This document shows, piece by piece, positions 24,801 to 34,337 of a stretch of DNA of 64,000 nt. Positions within the stretch are counted from its first letter, which is position 1. Each line of letters opens with the position of its first letter. A model generated the notes under the pieces. The model searched no databases, was not told where the DNA came from, and saw only the letters and a program-made list of their open reading frames with translations. A program made the translations under genes and the position numbers. Source of the stretch: an uncultured Draconibacterium sp. GTDB taxonomy: Bacteria > Bacteroidota > Bacteroidia > Bacteroidales > Prolixibacteraceae. The DNA lies in the NCBI RefSeq assembly GCF_963677575.1, contig NZ_OY782038.1, positions 4,281,501 to 4,345,500 on the forward strand. Direction: 5' to 3'.

Positions 24801-27143
24801 ATGAAGAAAAGAATTCTAACTATAGGCATTGCTCTGTTTCTGGCAATTGCTGTTAGTCCAAAGATTAGTGTAGCGCAGGATGCCCTGCAATTGGGGAAAG
24901 ATCCTGTAGAGAAGGTTATCGGTGCGATGACCATTGAAGAGAAAGCTCATTTTCTGATTGGTACCGGAATGGCCGGAATGTCGGGAAATGATGCAGTGGT
25001 GGGAGAAACTCAATCGTTAGTTCCCGGTGCTGCCGGTACAACATATCCAATTCCGCGTTTGGGAATTCCGGCTGTAGTTTTGGCCGATGGCCCTGCAGGA
25101 TTACGTATTTCGCCAACCCGCGAAGGCGATGAAAATACCTACTATTGTACAGGTTTCCCGGTGGGAACAGTAATGGCATGTACCTGGAATACCGATTTGG
25201 TAGAGCAGGTTGGTAAAGCTATGGGTAACGAGGTATTGGAATATGGTGCTGATGTATTGCTGGCTCCGGCATTAAACATTCAGCGTAATCCGCTTAACGG
25301 ACGAAATTTTGAATACTATTCGGAAGATCCGGTTGTAGCCGGTAAAATTGCTGCTGCTATGGTTCGTGGTGTACAAAGCAATGGTGTTGGTACATCCATC
25401 AAACACTTTGTGGCAAACAACCAGGAAACTAACCGTACTGGCAACGACTCACGTGTTTCTCCACGTGCCATGCGCGAACTTTACCTTAAAGGTTTCGAGA
25501 TTGCAGTAAAAGAATCGCAGCCATGGACAGTGATGAGCTCGTACAACTATGTTAACGGAATTTATACTTCGGAAAGAAAAGACTTGCTTACCGATATTTT
25601 ACGCGATGAGTGGGGATTTAAAGGCCTGGTAATGACTGACTGGTTTGGTGGAACTGATGCAGTGGCACAAATCGAGGCCGGTAACGATCTGTTGGAGCCC
25701 GGACGCCCTGAACAATTTAATGCATTGGTTGCCGCAATGAAAAGTGGTAAACTTTCAATGGAAGATGTTGACCTTTGTGTAAACCGCATTATGGAGTTGG
25801 TACTTCTTTCGCCACGTTTTAAAGGTTACGAATATTCAAATAAACCTGATCTGAAAGCTCATGCTGAAATTACCCGTCAGTCGGCTGCGGAAGGAATGAT
25901 TTTGCTGGAAAACAAAAACAAAACGTTGCCTTTGGAATCGTCGGTTAAGAAAGTTGCTGCTTTTGGTATTACTTCGTACAATATGATTGCCGGAGGAACA
26001 GGATCGGGCGATGTACATAAAGCTTACACTGTTTCGTTAATTGAAGGTTTAACAGGAGCAGGGTACAAACTGAGCAAGAGTATAACAAAAGAATACGAAA
26101 CTTATTTGGCAGAGGAAGCTAAAACGAAATCGGAAGATATGGGACAGTTGTCAGCTTTTCTACCTAAAGTTCGTCCTGATGAGTTTGTTCCATCAGAAGA
26201 TATGCTGGCAAAAGCAGTAAAAGAAAACGATGTGGCCATTATTACTATCGGACGTATTTCAGGCGAATTTTTAGATCGTAAACTGGATCGCGATTTCAAC
26301 CTTTCTGAAAACGAAATTGGTTTGATTTCTTCAGTTAGTAAAGCTTTCCAGGATGCAGGTAAAAAAGCTGTTGTTATCCTGAATATTGGTGGTGTAATTG
26401 AAACTGCCAGCTGGAAAAATATTCCTGATGCAGTATTGTTAGCCGGTCAGGCCGGACAAGAAGGTGGAAATACCATTGCCGATGCATTAACCGGGAAAGT
26501 AAATCCTTCAGGTAAATTAACAGCTACTTATCCAATTAAATTCGAAGACCACTGGTCATCAGAGAACTTCCCGTCAACACCGGAAGAGCAAAAACTGGAT
26601 ATGTCTGGTTTTCTGAGTGCTGAAAGAAAAGTGAGCGACAAAAGAAGAAATGTTGATTATACAGTTTACGCCGAAGATATTTACGTAGGATACCGTTATT
26701 TCGACAAATATGAAGTGCCTGTCTCTTATCCGTTTGGATACGGAAAATCGTATACAACTTTTGAATACAGCGGTGCAAAACTATGCGAAAGCAACGGTAA
26801 CTACACCGTAACAGTAAGCATTAAAAACACCGGCGATTATGCTGGTAAAGAAGTGGTACAGTTGTATGTTTCGGCTCCTGATAGCAAGTATGCCGACAAA
26901 CCGCTGAAAGAGCTGAAAGCATTTGCAAAAACAGCAGAATTGCAGCCTGGCGAGAGCGAAACGGTAACACTTACTTTCAAAAAAGCCGATGTGGCTTCGT
27001 TTAATACGTTGGAGCAAGCCTGGATTACCGATGCAGGTGATTACAAAGTTTTGGTTGGTGCATCGTCAGCCGATATTAAAGCAGAAATGCCATTTGCTTT
27101 AAACAAAACAGAATGGATTGAAAAAGTACACAAAGCATTTTAG
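24801..27143 (+). CDS. Glycoside hydrolase family 3 beta-glucosidase (secreted)
   Basis: 780 residues. A signal peptide (1-25, ending SVAQ) is followed by the GH3 (alpha/beta)8 barrel. The nucleophile is Asp280 in VMTDWFGG; KHFVANNQETNR is the conserved KH(F)xxN segment. The second alpha/beta sandwich domain (about 370-620) and a C-terminal fibronectin-III-like domain (about 680-770, VSIKNTGDYAGKEVVQLY) complete the usual three-domain layout. It removes terminal beta-linked glucose or related sugars in the periplasm. No SusC/SusD pair or other CAZyme is adjacent, so this is a stand-alone gene rather than part of a PUL. Confidence 0.92.
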   Translation: MKKRILTIGIALFLAIAVSPKISVAQDALQLGKDPVEKVIGAMTIEEKAHFLIGTGMAGMSGNDAVVGETQSLVPGAAGTTYPIPRLGIPAVVLADGPAGLRISPTREGDENTYYCTGFPVGTVMACTWNTDLVEQVGKAMGNEVLEYGADVLLAPALNIQRNPLNGRNFEYYSEDPVVAGKIAAAMVRGVQSNGVGTSIKHFVANNQETNRTGNDSRVSPRAMRELYLKGFEIAVKESQPWTVMSSYNYVNGIYTSERKDLLTDILRDEWGFKGLVMTDWFGGTDAVAQIEAGNDLLEPGRPEQFNALVAAMKSGKLSMEDVDLCVNRIMELVLLSPRFKGYEYSNKPDLKAHAEITRQSAAEGMILLENKNKTLPLESSVKKVAAFGITSYNMIAGGTGSGDVHKAYTVSLIEGLTGAGYKLSKSITKEYETYLAEEAKTKSEDMGQLSAFLPKVRPDEFVPSEDMLAKAVKENDVAIITIGRISGEFLDRKLDRDFNLSENEIGLISSVSKAFQDAGKKAVVILNIGGVIETASWKNIPDAVLLAGQAGQEGGNTIADALTGKVNPSGKLTATYPIKFEDHWSSENFPSTPEEQKLDMSGFLSAERKVSDKRRNVDYTVYAEDIYVGYRYFDKYEVPVSYPFGYGKSYTTFEYSGAKLCESNGNYTVTVSIKNTGDYAGKEVVQLYVSAPDSKYADKPLKELKAFAKTAELQPGESETVTLTFKKADVASFNTLEQAWITDAGDYKVLVGASSADIKAEMPFALNKTEWIEKVHKAF

Positions 27144-27167
27144 TATTTCAGATAGTTGACGTTACGA

Positions 27168-27198
27168 GAGGGTGTCGGTTTTCCGACACCCTTTTTTT
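27168..27198 (+). terminator. Rho-independent terminator after GH3 gene
   Basis: GGGTGTCGG-TTTT-CCGACACCC followed by TTTTTTT. Confidence 0.88.
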
Positions 27199-27244
27199 AT
27201 TGAAGGCTGTTTGTTTTGGGATCACCTGAAAAATCCGGTGGATT

Positions 27245-27700
27245 AATTTAGAAATTGAAATTATTTCATGCCTGCCGGCGGCCTTCATTTTTGTCTTACC
27301 ACAAAAACGAAGCAAAAAACGCAAGGCTGCTTTTGGCCACTACCCTGCGTTTTTATAAAACCCAAGTTCGGACGGGTGATCTCCTCGCCTACTCGGAGCT
27401 TCCCGCTCTCACTACGGTTTTATTTTAACTCCGGGCAACGACCAAAAGAGGCCGTCCTCTTAAGCAACGTCACTGCATCGGAGCAGGGCCTCGGCCGGTG
27501 AGCCGGAAAACAAGTGGTGACGACGTAAAAAAATTACAGCTGTTTGAGGAGGTACGACGAGTTCAGTAATTTTAGTCGGCATCGCGTAGCTTTTCCGAGA
27601 GAGGCGGGCGCAGCCTTGGGTTTTCTGTCTATCTCTTTGGGCTAAGCCAAAGAGTAGAATCCGGCTGATAAGCCAAAAGAATGTTGCTTATTTCTGGTAG
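27245..27700. repeat. Probable large interspersed intergenic repeat (about 450 bp), non-coding
   Basis: The stretch between the GH3 terminator and the PKD lipoprotein gene has no convincing gene and a base composition unlike its surroundings (more G+C). It contains several short palindromes: CTCTTTGG-GCTAAG-CCAAAGAG (27633-27654), CCGGTGAGCCGG, and a GGCGGGCGCAGCC tract. The only ORF (27268-27501, 77 codons) has a low-complexity composition and no recognisable domain. From memory, similar blocks recur between genes of related Bacteroidota; that has not been checked here. 27700-27791 holds nothing further. Confidence 0.4.
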
Positions 27701-27791
27701 CTTTTATTCAATATTGAAACTTCTGGGTGAGATATTTTTTCTTCTCCACCTACTTTTTAATGTGATCCTTGTTTTGCTCGTTTTGATGCAA

Positions 27792-28640
27792 TTAAAATTC
27801 TGCATTCATTTCGATTTGAGAACCGTTAAAACTTATTGATAGCGTGCTTAACTTCGTAGAATATTCTTCAGTGAAGAAAGTCATTGTACCAGATCCCCAA
27901 TTTGAAAAAATCAGAAATTCCTTCCCGGAATCTCTGGCATACAGACAGTAGCCAAAAAGATCGTTACAGCCTGGTGACTCAAGTGTTACATCTTCACTAA
28001 CTGAAATACTTAAAGGGATGTCGCTAATGCTTACTGCAGGAATATCTTTGCTTTGAAAATAAACCGCCGCATCATATTGTTCTCCAATAACCTCCGGGAT
28101 GCCAGGATCATTGGATTTATATATCCTGATAAACAAATCAGCTTTTTTATTATCGTCCCAATTCAGTAAAGTATGAAATGACGTATTCCAATAAAGGTGT
28201 TTAATTGTAATCGATTTTATCTTTCGGTCTTTAACAATTATTTTTTTTGACTGAGTATTACTTTCTTGTCCATTCGTTGCAGTTAAAGCGACGATATAAG
28301 TGCCCGATACATCATAACTAAATACGGATTCTTTAGTGTCTAAGATTCTGCCATCTCCCAAATCCCAACTAAATTGATTAGCGTTCTCCGAATTATTTGC
28401 AGTTACAATATTCAGGCATGTTGGAAATACAATTTCAGCAGATGTGTCAATTGCACTCTCTTGAAATTTATACCCAAAATTGGCGATGGGATCTGCTTCA
28501 TGTCCCTCATCTTTTTCGCACGAGAAAAGGATTGGAGTTATTAGAAAAACAATTATCAGACGAAAACATATTGATGAATAAGAGTTCAAACATCGAAGTC
28601 TTTCTTTTGCATTGAGATAAATTATTTGCATAGCTAACAT
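27792..28640 (-). CDS. PKD-domain lipoprotein
   Basis: 282 residues from the first ATG. A hydrophobic segment ends in a lipobox, TPILFSC (Cys about 41), which suggests an actual start further in or an unusually long leader. A PKD domain spans about 80-135, with the signature FSWDLGDGR, then SYDVSGTYIVALTATNG and KKIIVKD. The C-terminal 130 residues are beta-rich with no recognised domain. Likely a cell-surface or periplasmic binding lipoprotein. Function unknown. Confidence 0.75.
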   Translation of the reverse strand: MLAMQIIYLNAKERLRCLNSYSSICFRLIIVFLITPILFSCEKDEGHEADPIANFGYKFQESAIDTSAEIVFPTCLNIVTANNSENANQFSWDLGDGRILDTKESVFSYDVSGTYIVALTATNGQESNTQSKKIIVKDRKIKSITIKHLYWNTSFHTLLNWDDNKKADLFIRIYKSNDPGIPEVIGEQYDAAVYFQSKDIPAVSISDIPLSISVSEDVTLESPGCNDLFGYCLYARDSGKEFLIFSNWGSGTMTFFTEEYSTKLSTLSISFNGSQIEMNAEF

Positions 28641-28762
28641 TTTAAAGGTTTTATTTTTGGTTTACTTTTTACCGCGACTGGCATAGATTTGAATGACACA
28701 AATTAGTGATGTTTTTTTATTATTGATTACAGAGAATAAAAACTTAATTAAATTGTAATCTT

Positions 28763-29032
28763 TCATTCCTGATCTTTGATTCGCACATGATTTTCAATCC
28801 TGATTTGTGTCGAATCATTAGTAAAACTAGTAACATCGCCCTGGCAGTTCGTGAAATAAATGTATTCGCCCTGATCGTAGAATCGGTACACTTTGCACCC
28901 GTCGTATTCAAACAGGTACTCAACATTGTAGGTCGGGTTGTTGTCAGGACTTTTGATCGTAAGTGGAATCTCCGGGCAGGCAGAAACCAGAAGCAAGAGT
29001 GCTCCTGCAATAATTTGCTGAATAGTTTTCAT
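28763..29032 (-). CDS. Small lipoprotein resembling DUF4884
   Basis: 89 residues with a lipoprotein signal (MKTIQQIIAGALLLLVSAC). The mature core YNVEYLFEYDGCKVYRFYD-GEYIYFTNCQGD resembles DUF4884, a small Bacteroidota family known from gut Bacteroides and their mobile DNA. The family assignment is from memory of the pattern. Two Cys in the core (DGCK and TNCQ) could form a disulfide. The overlapping frame at 28744-29010 is its shadow. Confidence 0.6.
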   Translation of the reverse strand: MKTIQQIIAGALLLLVSACPEIPLTIKSPDNNPTYNVEYLFEYDGCKVYRFYDQGEYIYFTNCQGDVTSFTNDSTQIRIENHVRIKDQE

Positions 29033-29107
29033 GGCTTAAAAAGAATTTATGTTTGAAAGGGAAAGCAATAATAATGCCATGTGTATATGTAAAATAGTTG
29101 AGGAAAC

Positions 29108-29551
29108 TTACAGGCCCTCAATGTCGCAATTGTACCAGGTTTTATCCACTGTAAATCCGCTTTTCTCGTACAGGTTTATTGCAGGTTGATTCCAGTGAAG
29201 TACTTGTAAGCGGAAGCGTTTGCACTTTTCTGCTTTTGCCACCTCAATCATTTTATCCATTAAACGAGTGCCCAGTCCGTTGCCACGCCAGGCTTCTTTT
29301 ACATACAAATCTTCGAGGTAAAACGATTTGCCAACCCACGTGTAATAGGTGAAAAAATAAAGTGCCATTCCCACAATTTCACCATCTTCGGTTTTGGCCA
29401 CGTAACACTCGAAACAGTCTTTTTGCTCGTACATTTGTTCCAGCGTATTGCGAACCTTATCAAGGCCCTTTTCAAATTCGGCAAGTTCTTGGATGAGCCC
29501 AAATATTGCCGGGAAATCTTTTTCTGTCGCTTTTCTTATTTCAATGTTCAT
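29108..29551 (-). CDS. GNAT family N-acetyltransferase (SAT2-like)
   Basis: 147 residues with an N-terminal IRKATEKDFPAIFGLIQEL, a central YFFTYYTWVGKSFYLEDLYV, the acetyl-CoA loop RGNGLGTRLMD, and WNQPAINLYEKSGF. The FxTYxxWxGxxxYLEDLYV pattern is typical of the spermidine/thialysine acetyltransferase (SAT2-like) branch. It lies 9 nt after the AlkC-type gene in the same direction, so it is co-transcribed with it. Confidence 0.87.
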   Translation of the reverse strand: MNIEIRKATEKDFPAIFGLIQELAEFEKGLDKVRNTLEQMYEQKDCFECYVAKTEDGEIVGMALYFFTYYTWVGKSFYLEDLYVKEAWRGNGLGTRLMDKMIEVAKAEKCKRFRLQVLHWNQPAINLYEKSGFTVDKTWYNCDIEGL

Positions 29552-29560
29552 GTATAAAAT

Positions 29561-30643
29561 TTAACTGAGTTGTAGTTTGGCAGATGCTTTCACATCGCCG
29601 TTAATAATAATTTCGAACGTGTGCTCGCCAGGGTAGTGTTTGCGTGTGGATATGTTTTTGAATGTATGTTTTTTGTTGATGGGGTGTTCGCCCGGTTCCA
29701 TTTCAACTTCTTTAATCTGGAAAACCTTGGGCGAAGTTTTGCCATTGGCTTTTACAAAATGAACGATGTACTCGACACGTACTTTCTGTTTTTGTTTGGT
29801 ATTAAGAACGAGTTTAAAACTAAACGAAATATCCTCTCCGATGCATGGCGAAGCGTTGGAAAGTTGAAAATCCTTTACATCCATTAACCCCGGATTGGCA
29901 AAACCAAACAGCAGCATGGCTCTTTTGTTTCCTTGTTTTAACAGGGTGCGACAGGCATGTTTTATAATCCAATCGGTATTTTTTGAGTGGCCTTGCCAGC
30001 GCTCGCAAATATCGAGCACCAGTTCCGGGTGATCTTTTGAAATGTCGTTCAGGTTATTGGCTACACTTTTTCGCACAAATTCTTCCGGATCATCTTTTAG
30101 TTTCTCCAGAATTGGCAGGATCAACGACGGATCTTTTTTCAAAGCCGGTACTCCCGATGCCCATGGCAGGCGTGGGCGACATCCTTCGCTGGCAAACCGC
30201 CTTACTTTAAAATCATTGCTGTCAGCCCAGACAAGCATATATTTCATGGCGCTTTCAAGGTCTTTATTTAAGAATGGCCTGATACCAAATTCCGAGCTTC
30301 CGCATTTGGTGAGTTCACCCAATGCCGGCAAGGCAATATCCCAATGGTCTTGTCCGTAAACTTCAACATAATCGGGTAAAACAATGGCTTCGAAACCGGT
30401 AACTTTTGGCACAATAGCCACCAGTATTTCAACTGCTTTTTCAAAATCCTGTGGCAGGAACTTGCGGAGGCATAAAGTAGTATGCCGCATTTTTTCTTTT
30501 AACTCGCGCTCCGGCCAGTCATTATCGCACACCGCGGCAACGAACTTTTCCGATTGAAACGGAGGATACACTTCTTTTAAAACGGTTGCGAAAAGCTGTA
30601 CTTTCTCTAAAGGGAACAGGATGTCTTTTAGTTTGTCGGCCAT
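29561..30643 (-). CDS. AlkC/AlkD-type DNA alkylation repair glycosylase with C-terminal Ig-like domain
   Basis: 360 residues. Residues 1-255 are helical HEAT-like repeats, with the family-typical stretch ASEGCRPRLPWASGVPALKKD and then DPEEFVRKSVANNLNDISKD. Residues 260-360 are beta-rich (SFSFKLVLNTKQKQKVRVEY to the end), matching the Ig-like domain reported for AlkC and absent from AlkD. These glycosylases remove 3-methyladenine and similar bases without flipping them out of the helix. It forms a pair with the GNAT downstream and follows the acyltransferase gene's divergent side by 38 nt. Confidence 0.82.
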   Translation of the reverse strand: MADKLKDILFPLEKVQLFATVLKEVYPPFQSEKFVAAVCDNDWPERELKEKMRHTTLCLRKFLPQDFEKAVEILVAIVPKVTGFEAIVLPDYVEVYGQDHWDIALPALGELTKCGSSEFGIRPFLNKDLESAMKYMLVWADSNDFKVRRFASEGCRPRLPWASGVPALKKDPSLILPILEKLKDDPEEFVRKSVANNLNDISKDHPELVLDICERWQGHSKNTDWIIKHACRTLLKQGNKRAMLLFGFANPGLMDVKDFQLSNASPCIGEDISFSFKLVLNTKQKQKVRVEYIVHFVKANGKTSPKVFQIKEVEMEPGEHPINKKHTFKNISTRKHYPGEHTFEIIINGDVKASAKLQLS

Positions 30644-30681
30644 GGTAGTGTTTTCTATTATTTTGGTTGAGTGTTTCTTGT

Positions 30682-32019
30682 TTATATTATTTTATCCAGA
30701 TCTTCAAAAAGTTGTTCCTGCTGATTTTTTAGGTTTTGCCACTGTTGTTTTTTAAAAGCTTTTAGGATAAAAAGCCGGCCCCGGCCAATTGTTTTTAGCA
30801 AAAGAATGTACCAGCGAAAGGCCAGTTTTCCGATAAATGGCAGCGAAACAAAAAACAACAGTTTATGCCACCACAAAGGGAGCCAGCCCGATACTGCCCA
30901 AAGCTCGAGCAGGTATACAATGGGGAAAAGTGTAAATCCTAAAACCAGAGAGAAAGAACTCCAAAAGGCAAAGTCTTTTATCTTTTTGCGCACAATGGCA
31001 TCGATAACAAAAAATGGCAAGGCGTTAAACAGAAAACCAAAAACAAAAACCGGCAATGTGATCAGCAAAAGGAGTTTGTTGAGTCCCAGTTTCAAAAAAT
31101 TATTCTCTGGCTTTTCAACCAGCCACGAGCGTAAACCATGTTTCCGAACATTGGTATCGAAACTTTTTACGGCACTACAAATTTCATCTGCTTTTTCTTT
31201 GTTGTTGGTTTCCAGTTCGTCCAATTTCTTCGTTAGTTGCTGGTCGCTTTGAAAACGTTTGACAAAACCATTTTGCTGGCCTGTTTTTACTGCAAACGCT
31301 TTTCCGTAAATCGATCGGATAAGCTCGAAATCATCGTAATTCTCTTTACTTCTAATATTGATTGTTAGCGGATCAATAGCTTTCTCCAATGCATCGCGTA
31401 ACGCCAGTGTTGCAGCGCTTGGATTTTCGTTGTACGCTTCCAGAAAATCATTCACTAACAATGGTTTGCCAAAATTAACCAGTACACTGCGGTTGAATTT
31501 CCAATAACTGCTGTAATAAATTCCGGTTGGCACAATGTGGATGTCGAGGTTGTTTTCGGCTTTTTCTTTGGCTTGAAAAACAATACGCGGAACAGCTTTT
31601 TTATGAGATAACATTTGTCGTTTTGCCGAGTGAGCAGCCTCGGGGAAAAGGGCCAGCGCACAATTATTCTCGAGAACTTTTATGGAATCGGCAAAGGTTT
31701 TTTCATTTTTTGCAAGTTGATCTTTCCCGTCGCGTATGCGGTACACGGGCATAATTTTCAGGAAACGTAATGCGAGTGTTATAATGCCGGGTTTAAAAAT
31801 ATCGGCACGTGCCAGCCACACCGGCTGAAACTTTGTGTGCAAAAGTATTGCCATCGGGTCGCTCAATGCATTCTGATGGTTGGGTGCAATAAGTATCGGT
31901 TTGTTTTCGGGAATGTTATTTGTCCCGTTTAAAATAATTTTATCATGAATTATCCAGTCGACAAAACGGATGTACTGCTTTAAAAACCAGTATCCCAATG
32001 ACCACTTTTCATATTTCAT
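30682..32019 (-). CDS. PlsC-type lysophospholipid/glycerol-phosphate acyltransferase, long form
   Basis: 445 residues. The N-terminal 250 residues form the acyltransferase domain: the HX4D motif in PNHQNALSDP, and LFPEAAHS in place of the canonical FPEG. The C-terminal part carries three to four hydrophobic segments (about 310-420), not seen in the short PlsC. It probably acylates lysophosphatidate or a related lipid at the inner membrane. It is followed by, and likely co-transcribed with, the AlkC-type gene; the symporter ends 14 nt before it. Confidence 0.83.
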   Translation of the reverse strand: MKYEKWSLGYWFLKQYIRFVDWIIHDKIILNGTNNIPENKPILIAPNHQNALSDPMAILLHTKFQPVWLARADIFKPGIITLALRFLKIMPVYRIRDGKDQLAKNEKTFADSIKVLENNCALALFPEAAHSAKRQMLSHKKAVPRIVFQAKEKAENNLDIHIVPTGIYYSSYWKFNRSVLVNFGKPLLVNDFLEAYNENPSAATLALRDALEKAIDPLTINIRSKENYDDFELIRSIYGKAFAVKTGQQNGFVKRFQSDQQLTKKLDELETNNKEKADEICSAVKSFDTNVRKHGLRSWLVEKPENNFLKLGLNKLLLLITLPVFVFGFLFNALPFFVIDAIVRKKIKDFAFWSSFSLVLGFTLFPIVYLLELWAVSGWLPLWWHKLLFFVSLPFIGKLAFRWYILLLKTIGRGRLFILKAFKKQQWQNLKNQQEQLFEDLDKII

Positions 32020-32033
32020 CTTATAAAAACTAA

Positions 32034-32981
32034 TTATTTGGTTAATTTAAAACGTGCCATAAACGAAGATACGGCAAATCCGCTTAAAATATGCCAAATG
32101 CCCCACCAGGCTGCAATGATTGTCATGCCACCCAATTCCAGTTCGGGAGGGAATATTTTAGGATTAAACATGAGTACCAGCGCCAATGCTGAATTCTGGA
32201 TACCGGTTTCTATAGTAATGGTACGTTTATCAACTTTTGGTAAACGAAATGCACTGCTGATGCTAAAACCTGTTAGTAATGCCAATCCGTTGTGAATTAG
32301 AACAATAAGGAAGATTAGATGAATAAAACTCTTAAAGTGTTCGAAATTATTGTTCAGCATAACAACCACAAAACCAATAAAAATAAGGATCGATAATTTA
32401 CGTATTGGTTTTTTGATCTTATGGGTTATTCGTGGAAAGTACTGTGCTGCCAGCAAACCTGCAACAACCGGAATTCCCAATAAAACCACTACGGTTTGAA
32501 TCATTTGGAAAAAATCGATTTTTATGGGAACAAGGTAGTCTCCTGCACCCTGATTGTTGTAAAAGCTAATAAACAGGTCGCCCCAAAATGCAAAGTTTAT
32601 AGGCGTCATAAAAGTGGCGGAAAGCGTTGCAATAGCAGTTAAACTAACTGATAGTGCGAGGTTGCCTTTTGCCAGGGCACTCATAAAATTTGATATATTA
32701 CCACCCGGACATGATGCAATTAACAACATTCCGAGTGCTACGGTTGGAGTAGGATTGAGCAGTACAACAAACAAAAATGTAACTGCCGGAAGAAGCACAA
32801 ATTGCGAAATAACACCAACAATAACCGACTTGGGCCGCATTATCAATTGTTTGAAATGTTCGATTTTAATGTCGAGGGCAACACCAAACATTATAAATGC
32901 AATGGTGATATTAAGTGCGAGTAAACCTGATGGAGAAAAATTGAGCCTGACATTGTCGAGAACTTCCAGTGCTTCTTTCAT
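32034..32981 (-). CDS. Bile acid:sodium symporter family (BASS-type) transporter
   Basis: 315 residues from the ATG at 32981 (MKEALEVLDNVRLNFSP). An extra 16 codons up to 33029 are possible but look non-native. There are nine to ten hydrophobic helices. The Na+-site motifs of the BASS fold are visible: CPGGNISNFMSALAKGN in the first crossover and TIETGIQNSALALVL in the second. Substrates of bacterial members include organic acids such as pantoate, pyruvate or bile acids; nothing here decides between them. Confidence 0.85.
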   Translation of the reverse strand: MKEALEVLDNVRLNFSPSGLLALNITIAFIMFGVALDIKIEHFKQLIMRPKSVIVGVISQFVLLPAVTFLFVVLLNPTPTVALGMLLIASCPGGNISNFMSALAKGNLALSVSLTAIATLSATFMTPINFAFWGDLFISFYNNQGAGDYLVPIKIDFFQMIQTVVVLLGIPVVAGLLAAQYFPRITHKIKKPIRKLSILIFIGFVVVMLNNNFEHFKSFIHLIFLIVLIHNGLALLTGFSISSAFRLPKVDKRTITIETGIQNSALALVLMFNPKIFPPELELGGMTIIAAWWGIWHILSGFAVSSFMARFKLTK

Positions 32982-33035
32982 TTGATTAGTTTTGAGGGGG
33001 CAAAATAGTAAACAATGGTGATATTTCATAAAAAA

Positions 33036-33073
33036 AAAACCGGCATTGAACTTGATTTGTCAATGCCGGTTTT
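33036..33073 (-). terminator. Rho-independent terminator for the alkaline phosphatase gene
   Basis: AAAACCGGCATTGA and TCAATGCCGGTTTT pair over 14 bp with a 10-nt loop. In minus-strand orientation the hairpin is followed by a long T run (the A9 tract at 33031-33039), 19 nt after the phosphatase stop codon. Confidence 0.9.
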
Positions 33074-33091
33074 ACGAAATATATGGTTTAT

Positions 33092-34246
33092 CTATTTGCC
33101 TAATAGTAGCTTCTTCATTTTATCATGAATGTCGGTATTTTCCATGATGCCGATAAATTGTTCGGCTCCCGGACCGTATGCGAAAACCGGAACCATAACC
33201 GCCGAGTGACCGGTTGTTGGGTAATCAGCTTTCACCATACCGGTGCTCATGTCGCCACCTGTTAATGCCATTCCGCCTGTTTCGTGGTCGGCAGTAACCA
33301 GCACCAGTGTTTCACCGTCTTTTGCAGCAAACTCAAGTGCTTTGCCAATAGTCTGGTCAAAATCAAGCATGTCTTCAACAATGTAAACGGTGCTGCTGGC
33401 ATGTCCTCCCCAGTCAATTTGCGAACCTTCAACCATCAGGAAGAAGCCTTTGTCGTTGTTGTCAAGAATATCAAGTGCTGTAGTTGTTGCAACCGGCAAC
33501 ATATCGCCGCGTTCTGCCACTCTTCCATTGTGAATTCCGGCAGTTAAACCAGCCAGTTTTCCACTTTTTACTTTTGCTATTTTATCAATGTCGGTTTCAA
33601 CGGTGTAACCTTTTTCTTTTAATTCAGTTGCCAGGTTACGACCGTCTTTACGTTTTGTAAAATGATCGTTTCCACCGCCAATAAACACATCAATATCGGT
33701 GTCCATGAAATCTGCAGCAATATCTTCGTACATATTTCTACTGGGTTGGTGAGCAATAAATGATGCCGGGGTGGCGTGTGTAATTGCCGATGTTGAAACC
33801 AGGCCGGTAGCCAAACCTTTATCTTCGGCTTCTTCAAGTATCGATTTTACTTCAACGGTGTCGGGATCAACGCCAATGGCTCCGTTGTAGGTTTTAACTC
33901 CACACGATAGCGCGGTTCCGCCGGCAGCCGAGTCGGTAATGTAATTGTCGGCCGATTGTGTTTTTGAAAAACCAATGTGGCGGCAATTTTCAATAAACAG
34001 ATGGCCCTGATTTGCTGTAATTCCGGAGAAAACCTGGCTTACTCCCATACCGTCGCCAATAAGGAAAATAATGTTTTTAGGTTTCTCGGCTTTAAACTTT
34101 TGGGGATACATTTTTACCTCGTAAGCGACGCCGCCCGGGTAAGTTTTATCTGTATCTTCTGATTCTGCACTTAGGTATGCATCTTGCGCAAATGCCCCGA
34201 AAGAGAGGGCACAAAAGGCAAGTAAAAAAAATAATTTTTGTGACAT
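33092..34246 (-). CDS. Alkaline phosphatase (PhoA family), secreted
   Basis: 384 residues with a signal peptide (MSQKLFFLLAFCALSFGAFAQ). Metal-site and nucleophile motifs are in order: FLIGDGMGVSQV, ITDSAAGGTALSCG (Ser nucleophile after Asp), GGHASS and VTADHETGGM. It releases phosphate from monoesters in the periplasm with Zn/Mg. The chain is shorter than E. coli PhoA (471) but matches the compact family in Bacteroidota. No Pho-box is evident. The gene stands alone, with its own terminator. Confidence 0.92.
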   Translation of the reverse strand: MSQKLFFLLAFCALSFGAFAQDAYLSAESEDTDKTYPGGVAYEVKMYPQKFKAEKPKNIIFLIGDGMGVSQVFSGITANQGHLFIENCRHIGFSKTQSADNYITDSAAGGTALSCGVKTYNGAIGVDPDTVEVKSILEEAEDKGLATGLVSTSAITHATPASFIAHQPSRNMYEDIAADFMDTDIDVFIGGGNDHFTKRKDGRNLATELKEKGYTVETDIDKIAKVKSGKLAGLTAGIHNGRVAERGDMLPVATTTALDILDNNDKGFFLMVEGSQIDWGGHASSTVYIVEDMLDFDQTIGKALEFAAKDGETLVLVTADHETGGMALTGGDMSTGMVKADYPTTGHSAVMVPVFAYGPGAEQFIGIMENTDIHDKMKKLLLGK

Positions 34247-34337
34247 GTCTTTTCTTTATTTAGTATCTGTAAAAGTATAGCATTTTAGCAATTGAACTTT
34301 AAATTAACAATAAAAAACTGTGAATAGTTTTGTAAAA

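Noticed and set aside
27268..27501. 77-codon plus-strand ORF
   Set aside because: Its composition is atypical and lies inside the suspected repeat block; no signal, domain or neighbour supports expression.
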